Below are positions 1 to 4,792 of a stretch of 6,892 nucleotides of DNA, piece by piece. The position numbers were made by a program, and so were the translations under genes. The notes under the pieces are model-generated. The model had not been told where the DNA came from. It ran no database searches and was given only the letters and a program-made list of their open reading frames with translations. Positions within the stretch are counted from its first letter, which is position 1. Each line of letters begins with the position of its first letter. The stretch is from JBGPLH01 sp041486365 [NCBI: Thermodesulfobacteriota bacterium] (GTDB lineage: Bacteria > JAUYMQ01): NCBI GenBank assembly GCA_041486365.1, contig JBGPLH010000176.1, forward strand, positions 1-6,892, given 5' to 3'.

Positions 1-663
1 AGTGAGCGCCAGTGCGATGCGCACGTCGGAGCCGAGGAGCGGCGCGAGAAACGAGGCGCCCGAGGTCCCGCGCGAAGCGCGGGCCGAGTCTGACAATGCG
101 GTCCCACGCCCCGAGGTCCCACGCCCCGAGGTCCCACGCGAAGCGTGGGCCGAGTCTGACACTGCGTGGGCCGAGTCTGACACTGCGTGGGCCGAGTCTG
201 ACAATGCACGAGCCGAGTCTGGCAATACGCGGGCCGATTCCGACAGGGACGAGACCGCCTTCCCCGTCGCAAGCGCCCGCGTGATCAGCGGGTCGCTCAT
301 CCGTGTGTGGATGAGCGAGGGATCCGCGTGGGCGCGCACGAAGCCATCGCTGCCGACGAGGCAGAGCGACCGCAGGTTTCCCGCGCCCACGAAGAGATCG
401 AGGACACGCTGCAGGTCCGCCGCCCGAAGCCGGGGGGTCGAACCCGGGAACAACGGCTCCGCGCGCCCCATCTCGCTGTCGAGCGCGTGCATCAGCCGCT
501 CGGCCCCCTGGATCCGCTGCCTCAGGACCTCCACCTCGAGGATCTTGAAGGCCGCCAGCGACACGAGCGCAACGATCCCCGTGGTCATCACGATGACCTT
601 GAGGACGATCTCGGTGCGCAGGCTCGTCCAGAGCCTCACGCGCGTGGCAGTCCCAGGTACCAT
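1..663 (-). CDS. Membrane-anchored sensor protein, probable histidine kinase N-terminus (3' partial), with in-frame repeat insertion
   Basis: This frame is open for all 221 codons to the left edge, so the C-terminus is missing. Residues about 19-41 form one hydrophobic segment after a short basic N-terminus. An amphipathic stretch follows (about 42-65), then a mixed region with a PAS/Cache-like pattern (LRSLCLVGSDGFVRAHADPS, about 97-116, then a 'DPLITRALATGKAV' stretch). This is the usual front end of two-component sensor kinases with an external sensory domain. No kinase domain lies inside the window, so the kinase call is inference from this layout and from the position next to pilD, where PilS-type kinases occur. 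Residues about 140-200 are encoded by a tandem repeat array and read as S/D/A/H and G/T/S/R-rich low complexity. FLAPLLGSDVRIALAL after the array looks like resumption of the domain. The ATG at 663 overlaps the pilD end by 28 bases and has GAGAGG about 10 bases upstream. A GTG at 639, in a GTGA overlap with the pilD stop, is the alternative start. Confidence 0.7.
   Translation of the reverse strand, partial: MVPGTATRVRLWTSLRTEIVLKVIVMTTGIVALVSLAAFKILEVEVLRQRIQGAERLMHALDSEMGRAEPLFPGSTPRLRAADLQRVLDLFVGAGNLRSLCLVGSDGFVRAHADPSLIHTRMSDPLITRALATGKAVSSLSESARVLPDSARALSDSAHAVSDSAHAVSDSAHASRGTSGRGTSGRGTALSDSARASRGTSGASFLAPLLGSDVRIALALT
64..247 (+). repeat. Array A: modular nested-palindrome repeat inside the sensor gene
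   Basis: Two adjoining elements are seen. The first (64-97) is one hairpin, CCCGCGC (67-73), GAA loop, GCGCGGG (77-83), followed by the rest of one right module. The second has two 15-base left modules, GGTCCCACGCCCCGA (100-114 and 115-129). A third left arm and hairpin follow: CCCACGC (133-139), GAA, GCGTGGG (143-149). Then come 21-base right modules at 143-163, 164-184, 185-205, 206-226 and 227-247. The first three right modules are nearly identical (core GCGTGGGCCGAG, then a TCTGACA tail) and the last two are diverged. Three exact left arms therefore face three exact right arms and could pair as nested stems. The array is antisense to the sensor gene in its own orientation and keeps that gene's frame. 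I do not recognise it as a named family such as REP, BIME or MITE. It lacks the spacers of a CRISPR array. Confidence 0.9.
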
Positions 664-1409
664 GCGATGAGCGCCTCTCCCCAGAAGAGGTGGACGGCGG
701 CCCCGAACGCGAGGAAGGGGCCGAAGGGAATCGCGAGCCGCAAGCCGTGGCCGCCACGGACCATCACGGCGATCCCCACGATCGATCCCGTGAGCGACGC
801 GACGAGCATCGTGACGAGGACCCCGCGCCAGCCGAGGAAGCCTCCGATCATCGCGAGCAGCTTCACATCCCCCATGCCCATCCCCTCGCGCTTGCGGAGC
901 TTCTCGTAGCCGTAGGCGATCGCGAAGAGCACCCCGCCCCCGGCGATCACTCCGATCGCGGCGTCAGCGGGTCCCACCGTCGGGCGCAGCGCGCCGAAGA
1001 GGAAGCCGATGGGGATCCCCGGCAGGCTGATCTCGTTCGGGATGATCCGGTGATCGAGATCGATGAAGGTGATCGCCACGAGGGCCGCGAGAAGGCACCC
1101 CGTCGCGGCCAGGTCCATCGGCGCCGCGAAGCGGTACGCCGCGGTGCCGAAGAGGATCGCGGTGAGACCTTCGACAAGAGGGTAACGCGCTGAGATCGGC
1201 GCCCGGCAGGCGCGGCAGCGCGCGCCGAGCCAGAGCCAGGCGAGGATCGGCACGTTGTCGTGCCATGAGATGGACGCGCCGCAGGCCGGGCAGCGGGAGC
1301 CGGGCCGCAGGAGCGACTCGCCCTGCGGGAGGCGAGCGATCACGACGTTCAGGAAGCTCCCGATGACTGCGCCGAACAGGGCGGCCGAGGCGACGAAGGG
1401 CCAGGGCAT
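636..1409 (-). CDS. pilD: Type IV prepilin peptidase / N-methyltransferase (A24 family)
   Basis: PilD is an inner-membrane aspartyl protease that cuts the leader peptide from type IV prepilins and pseudopilins and methylates the new N-terminal residue. At 257 residues the length is typical. The N-terminus is the expected hydrophobic segment with GSFLNVVIARLP (about 17-28). The cytosolic domain carries both cysteine pairs, CPAC (40-43) and CRAC (65-68), characteristic of the bifunctional form. The catalytic aspartates are visible as FIDLDHRIIPNEI (D117) and GMGDVK (178-183, D181). About six to seven further hydrophobic segments follow. The ATG at 1409 is chosen because GGGAGG lies five bases upstream and the family N-terminus starts there. 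An in-frame ATG at 1523 would only add repeat-encoded residues. The gene sits after an ABC transporter operon and overlaps the sensor gene downstream. Its leader is almost entirely repeat array B, so expression may depend on that DNA or RNA. Confidence 0.96.
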   Translation of the reverse strand: MPWPFVASAALFGAVIGSFLNVVIARLPQGESLLRPGSRCPACGASISWHDNVPILAWLWLGARCRACRAPISARYPLVEGLTAILFGTAAYRFAAPMDLAATGCLLAALVAITFIDLDHRIIPNEISLPGIPIGFLFGALRPTVGPADAAIGVIAGGGVLFAIAYGYEKLRKREGMGMGDVKLLAMIGGFLGWRGVLVTMLVASLTGSIVGIAVMVRGGHGLRLAIPFGPFLAFGAAVHLFWGEALIAWYLGLPRA

Positions 1410-1414
1410 GGGGA

Positions 1415-1420
1415 CCTCCC
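1415..1420 (-). promoter_or_regulatory. Ribosome binding site of pilD
   Basis: GGGAGG on the minus strand ends five bases before the ATG at 1409. It is the site that decides the pilD start in favour of 1409 over the upstream ATG at 1523. It lies just downstream of repeat array B and is not part of any repeat module, so it would stay accessible unless the array RNA folds over it. Confidence 0.7.
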
Positions 1421-1430
1421 GGGGGAAGGC

Positions 1431-1593
1431 ATCGTCAGGGTCGGCCCGCGCGTTCTCGGAGTCGGCCCACGCCTTGTAGGAGTCGGCCTGCGCTTCGCGC
1501 AGGACCTCTGGGCGTGGGACCACATATCAGAAATCGGCCCGCGCCTTGTAAGAGTCGGCCCGCGCTTCGCGAGGGACCTCCGGGCGCGGGACC
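1431..1593 (-). repeat. Array B: modular nested-palindrome repeat in the pilD leader
   Basis: Reading the minus strand, two elements of the same family as array A follow each other. The first has left module GGTCCCGCGCCCGGA (1593-1579), then CCCTCGC, GAA loop and GCGCGGG (stem within 1575-1559, one mismatch), and right modules at 1565-1545 and 1544-1524. The second has left module GGTCCCACGCCCAGA (1521-1507), then CCTGCGC, GAA and GCGCAGG (1503-1487, perfect), and right modules at 1493-1473, 1472-1452 and 1451-1431. In the second element the outer arms match each other (CCCACGC with GCGTGGG) and the inner arms match each other (CCTGCGC with GCGCAGG), but inner and outer sets differ. That is the pattern expected of a two-tier nested hairpin. 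The array ends 22 bases before the pilD ATG, and its orientation is opposite to array A. Confidence 0.9.
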
Positions 1594-1602
1594 TGTGGCG
1601 CT

Positions 1603-1633
1603 GGTATAGCATGCCGTCACCACGCGGTGTCAG
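1603..1633 (-). promoter_or_regulatory. Weak promoter candidate upstream of pilD
   Basis: On the minus strand CTGACA (1633-1628, overlapping the stop codon of the upstream gene) resembles a -35 box. TATACC (1608-1603) resembles a -10 box and is preceded by TGC, like an extended -10. The 19-base spacing is long for a sigma-70 promoter and the -10 match is only four of six. It is the best candidate in the only sizeable gap of the window. If real, transcription would run through the whole of repeat array B before reaching pilD. Promoters of this unknown high-GC organism may not follow the consensus. Confidence 0.2.
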
Positions 1634-2247
1634 GCGCGCATCAGGCCCGCGATCCAGGCGGCGTAGCCCGCCGCGATCACCGCGATCCAGCCGAGCACCC
1701 CCCGGGCCGATCGGAGCCGGCCGTCGGGACCGAACCCGCGGGACAGGAGCCCCAGCGTTGCGAGCACCCAGGCGCCGAAGGCGAGCGCCGCGAGCGCGCT
1801 CCAGGGGCCCCTGGGCCGCCGCGGCGCGCGCATCTCCCCCAGGGCCCGTGATCCGCCACCGGAGAGATCCGCGATCCGCCCTTCGCAGCGCGCCACCCAA
1901 CCGCCGTCGCCGGCCACCGGGTGTGCCGCGATCCACGCGCTCCGGAGCGTACGATAAAACGACAGGGCCTTTGCCCGATCCCCCCCCGCCGCCCGCGACT
2001 CTGCCTCGTCGGCGATCAGACGGGAGGCCTCCGCGAGGCGCGGATTCCACGGCACGTAGAGATCGAACACCGTCCTGGCGGCGCGGACCGCCCCGACAGC
2101 GTCCCCCGCCGCCTTGCGTGAGAGCGCCTCTCGCCAGGCGATCTCGGCGCGCGTGAGGAAGATGCCGCCGACCAGCAGGATGGCGAGGCCCATGGCGCCG
2201 AGGAGGGCAAGCGCGCCGGCGGTTCGGCTGCCGCGCATCGCCCTCAT
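1630..2247 (-). CDS. Small membrane protein of unknown function, co-operonic with the ABC transporter
   Basis: I do not recognise this 205-residue protein by a named family. It has a hydrophobic segment at about 12-31, a soluble helical middle (about 33-135), and two more hydrophobic segments at about 149-168 and 183-202. The middle has a TPR-like heptad and Ala pattern: 'AAGDAVGAVRAARTVFDLYVPWNP', then AEASRLIADEAE, then 'GGDRAKALSFYRTLRSAW'. This resembles helical-pair proteins that track chain-like substrates or scaffold complexes, but function cannot be read from it. The ATG at 2247 is chosen because it forms a 4-base ATGA overlap with the permease stop. A second in-frame ATG at 2238 is possible. 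The tight coupling suggests an accessory subunit of the exporter encoded just upstream. The open frame extends to 2496, but that extra part is antisense-free shadow of the permease gene and is not counted. Confidence 0.72.
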   Translation of the reverse strand: MRAMRGSRTAGALALLGAMGLAILLVGGIFLTRAEIAWREALSRKAAGDAVGAVRAARTVFDLYVPWNPRLAEASRLIADEAESRAAGGDRAKALSFYRTLRSAWIAAHPVAGDGGWVARCEGRIADLSGGGSRALGEMRAPRRPRGPWSALAALAFGAWVLATLGLLSRGFGPDGRLRSARGVLGWIAVIAAGYAAWIAGLMRA

Positions 2248-3005
2248 GTGAAGTCCCGCCGTTCGAAGATCAGCGTGGCCGCCATGAGGACGAAGGCGAT
2301 GTACACCAGTCCGTAAGCCACCACCCCCGCCACGAGGGCGGGCTCGATGGGAAGATGGTAGGTGACCTGGGCCTTGAAATTGAAGCGGGTGAGATTCGGC
2401 AGCAGGAGGTACACCGCCTCCGTGATCGACGCCAGCACGCCGCCCCCCTTCGCACCGATCTCCCGGAGGTCCGGGGTGAGATGCCCGATGACCCACACGG
2501 CCACCGTGAAGAGCCCGGAGAGGAACGGGGTCGAGAAGGACGAGAAGAGGAGCGCCACGGCGGTGATCACGCAGAGCTCGAGGAAGATTACGCCGATCGC
2601 GACGGACGCCGGCCCCAGGGCGCCGTCGGCGTACACCGCGACCATGCCGAGGAAGCAGGCCCCCATTATTCCGACTTCCACGGCGAGCGTGAGGACCAGG
2701 CCGAGGTACTTGCCGACTAGGAAGCTGCCGCGACCGACCGGCTTGGAGACGATCGTGAAGATCGTCCGCCGCTCGATCTCCTTGGAGACGAGCCCGATCC
2801 CCACGAAGATCGCGATCAGCGTGCCAAAGATCGAGATGCTCGCGAGCCCGAGATCCGTGATGATCTTGGCCTGCTGTCCGATCGCCAGCCGGTTGAGGGC
2901 GACGCTGGCGGCGATGAGCCCCAAGGCGAAGAAGAGAAGGCTGTAGAGGACCTTGTCCCGCACCGCCTCCCGGAAGGTGTTGATCGCGATGGCAACGATC
3001 TTCAT
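2244..3005 (-). CDS. ABC-2 type transporter permease (PilI-like by position)
   Basis: This 253-residue integral membrane protein has about six hydrophobic segments (about 19-36, 54-74, 101-124, 133-158, 160-176 and 222-246). The stretch KEIERRTIFTIVSKPVGRG (about 75-93), followed by a Gly-Lys-Tyr turn, is the conserved cytosolic coupling region of ABC-2 family permeases. The N-terminal amphipathic stretch ending in TFREAVRDKVLY is also typical. It would form the membrane channel of an exporter driven by the ATPase encoded directly upstream, with the two genes overlapping as ATGA. GGAGGAG about six bases before the ATG gives a good ribosome binding site. The substrate is unknown. In Myxococcus xanthus a permease named PilI sits in the same place before pilD and is needed for pilus assembly. 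The symbol is withheld because PilI means a different protein in Pseudomonas. Confidence 0.88.
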   Translation of the reverse strand: MKIVAIAINTFREAVRDKVLYSLLFFALGLIAASVALNRLAIGQQAKIITDLGLASISIFGTLIAIFVGIGLVSKEIERRTIFTIVSKPVGRGSFLVGKYLGLVLTLAVEVGIMGACFLGMVAVYADGALGPASVAIGVIFLELCVITAVALLFSSFSTPFLSGLFTVAVWVIGHLTPDLREIGAKGGGVLASITEAVYLLLPNLTRFNFKAQVTYHLPIEPALVAGVVAYGLVYIAFVLMAATLIFERRDFT

Positions 3006-3952
3006 GAGGGCTCCTCCTCCCCGGGCTTCGCGCCGCGCACTTCCCGCAGGAACAGCGCCTCGAGCGACTCGCGCCGGGGCGTGATCGAGATGATCCGCCC
3101 GCCGTCTCCCCGCACGAGATCGATGAGCTTTTCCACCGTCCCGTCAGCGGGAACCTCGAAGAGGAACTCGCTCCCGCTCCCCACGGTGCGCTTCGCCAGA
3201 GCCGACGCCTGCCGATACACGGCCGGTGAGATCCCGGCCACGCGCACCTCGCTCTCCGTCTCCCGCGCCGCGAGCCGCTCGTGGAGATCCGTCTGGTCCA
3301 GCAGCCGCCCGGCCACCAGGATCCCGACGCGGTCGCAGATCATTTCCACGTCGGGGAGCAGGTGGGACGAGAAGAACACCGTGCGCCCCTCGCGCTTCAG
3401 CTCGAGGATGATGTCGCGCACGTCCCGCCGCCCGATCGGGTCGAGCCCCGACATCGGCTCGTCGAGGATCACGAGCTCCGGGTCGTTGATAAGGGCCTGG
3501 GCGACGCCCAGCCGCTGCGTCATCCCCTTGGAGAACTTGCGGAGGGGATCCCTTGCCCGATCCCCGAGCCCCACGCGATCGAGCAGCCGTTTCACCCGCA
3601 AACGCCGCTCCGCCCGCGGGATATCGAAGAGCCGGGCGTAGAAGTCGAGGAACTCGTCCGCACGGAGGTAGTCGTAGAACCAGGGCTGCTCCGGCAGGAA
3701 CCCCACGCGCGCGCGCACGGCGAGATCGCGGGCCTCGCGTCCGAAGATCGCGATCCGGCCCGAGGTCGGACGAAGGAGCCCGTTGACGAGCTTGATCGTC
3801 GTCGTCTTCCCGGCCCCGTTGGGTCCGAGGAATCCGAAGGTCTCCCCGGCGCGGATCTCCAGGGAGAGATCGTCCACCACGCGCATCCGTCTGAGCGTCA
3901 TCGGATGACGGAAGTCCTTCACCAGGTGCTCGATTCGCAGCGCCGGAATCAC
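3002..3952 (-). CDS. ABC transporter ATP-binding protein (PilH-like by position)
   Basis: This 316-residue nucleotide-binding subunit shows all the ABC motifs: Walker A GPNGAGKT (43-50), Q-loop glutamine in LPEQP (about 89), signature FSKGMTQR (140-147), Walker B LVILDEP (160-166), D-loop SGLDP (168-172) and switch histidine in SSHLL (H197). The SKGM signature variant is common in exporters with ABC-2 permeases. Residues about 225-316 form a C-terminal extension ending in an acidic tail. The start is the GTG at 3952, which overlaps the upstream stop as GTGA and has AAGGAG five bases before it. The open frame continues to 4666 only as a shadow of the upstream gene. With the next gene it forms an exporter of unknown substrate. 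Its place before pilD matches PilH of Myxococcus xanthus, an ABC ATPase required for type IV pili. That identity is inferred from gene order. Confidence 0.94.
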   Translation of the reverse strand: MIPALRIEHLVKDFRHPMTLRRMRVVDDLSLEIRAGETFGFLGPNGAGKTTTIKLVNGLLRPTSGRIAIFGREARDLAVRARVGFLPEQPWFYDYLRADEFLDFYARLFDIPRAERRLRVKRLLDRVGLGDRARDPLRKFSKGMTQRLGVAQALINDPELVILDEPMSGLDPIGRRDVRDIILELKREGRTVFFSSHLLPDVEMICDRVGILVAGRLLDQTDLHERLAARETESEVRVAGISPAVYRQASALAKRTVGSGSEFLFEVPADGTVEKLIDLVRGDGGRIISITPRRESLEALFLREVRGAKPGEEEPS

Positions 3953-4725
3953 TGCCGCTCCTTTTCCGCCCGCCGCGGCTCCACCGGCCCCTTCACGATC
4001 CCTCGCTCGATCTGGCGGTACCGCTGAACGAGCTGGGCCCGGAGCGCCGGATCCTCCGTCTGGCGGATCACCTCCGAGAGGAATTCGAGCGCCTTCACCC
4101 GCCCGTCCCCGCGCACATATAAGCGCGCGGCGAACCGTGGGAGGTATTTCGGCGCCCCCGGCAACCGGGCCGCCCGGGCGATGTAGCGGGCGGCGCTCGC
4201 CGCGTCCCCCTCCTGGAAGTACGCGTTGAAACCGATCAGGAAGGGGACCTTCCAGACCTCCGGGTACCGGCGCATTCCCTTGAGCAGGAGCCGGTTGGCC
4301 AGATCCGGACGTTTGAGTTCCATCGACAGCGTCACGCCGCCGAAGAGGTACGGGTAGAGGAACCTTGGATCGAGCGTCGTGATAATGTCGAGCATCTCGT
4401 AGAGATAGGTGAAGCGCTTCTCCTGGTTCACCTGATCCGCGTAATAGCCGATCGTGCGGAGCCAGAGGAGATCGGCCCAGGCCTGCTGGTAGCCCAGGGC
4501 AATCTGCTGGAGATAGGCGCCGGAGGGAAGGTAGAGCACCGTGTCGACCTCCGGTATGCGAGCGATCTGCCGATCGATCCGCGTATCGAGGATCCCCGCC
4601 GTGACAATCAGGATCGCCAGCGTCGCGGCGAGCGCCGCCCGGCGGCGCCGCTCGCGGCGCGGCCACGCGGCTGCGTCGTCCGCGCCGATCCCGGCATCCC
4701 AGGGCACCCCGCCATCCGGCCGCAT
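3949..4725 (-). CDS. Membrane-anchored TPR-like protein upstream of the ABC transporter (possible PilG counterpart)
   Basis: The 258-residue product has an Arg-rich N-terminus (WPRRERRRR, about 21-29) and one membrane anchor at about 30-46. A mainly helical soluble domain follows, probably outside the cytoplasm under the positive-inside rule. Segments such as YLYEMLDIITTLDPRFLYPY (about 107-126), 'ANRLLLKGMRRYPEVWKVPF' (about 143-162), 'GDAASAARYIARAARLPGAP' (about 173-192) and 'VKALEFLSEVIRQTEDPALR' (about 210-229) follow the spacing of degenerate TPR helices. The ATG at 4725 has GGGGGAA seven bases upstream. The gene begins 40 bases after the GT-C gene and overlaps the ATPase gene at its end as GTGA, so it is likely a partner of the exporter. 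In Myxococcus xanthus the gene before pilH is pilG, an accessory pilus factor. Equivalence here is inference from position, and no catalytic motif is visible. Confidence 0.7.
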   Translation of the reverse strand: MRPDGGVPWDAGIGADDAAAWPRRERRRRAALAATLAILIVTAGILDTRIDRQIARIPEVDTVLYLPSGAYLQQIALGYQQAWADLLWLRTIGYYADQVNQEKRFTYLYEMLDIITTLDPRFLYPYLFGGVTLSMELKRPDLANRLLLKGMRRYPEVWKVPFLIGFNAYFQEGDAASAARYIARAARLPGAPKYLPRFAARLYVRGDGRVKALEFLSEVIRQTEDPALRAQLVQRYRQIERGIVKGPVEPRRAEKERQ

Positions 4726-4753
4726 GATGCTTCCCCCTTCTCCCCGCAGGGAC

Positions 4754-4792
4754 GGTCCCGCGCCGTTAGGCGCCGGGCCTCGGTCCCACGCC
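4754..4792 (+). repeat. Possible degenerate remnant of the array A/B left modules
   Basis: GGTCCCGCGCC (4754-4764) and GGTCCCACGCC (4782-4792) match the first 11 bases of the left module in both of its known arm variants, 28 bases apart. They sit at the end of the GT-C gene and in the 40-base gap after it. No GAA-loop hairpin or right module accompanies them. A 5-base stem, GCGCC-GTTA-GGCGC (4760-4773), places the stop codon of the GT-C gene in its loop. In DNA this rich in G and C the matches may be chance. Confidence 0.25.

Noticed and set aside
140-147. FSKGMTQR in place of the LSGGQ signature of the ABC ATPase (positions are protein residues)
   Set aside because: This variant is normal in ATPases paired with ABC-2 permeases, so it is not evidence of lost function.
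2-670. Plus-strand open frame that reads the array as AWAESD repeats
   Set aside because: Outside the array the product has no recognisable pattern and no ribosome binding site. The minus-strand frame gives a membrane anchor and a sensor-like domain and connects to pilD by an overlap.
1487-1575. Intrinsic terminator after the ABC operon
   Set aside because: The hairpins are strong, but no run of T follows any of them on the minus strand.
1431-1593. CRISPR array
   Set aside because: The repeats are directly adjoining 15- and 21-base modules without unique spacers, and no cas genes are nearby.
3002-4666. A 554-residue reading of the ABC ATPase frame
   Set aside because: The extra N-terminal 238 residues are a shadow of the TPR gene in another frame. 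The GTG at 3952 with AAGGAG and the GTGA overlap gives a normal-length ATPase.
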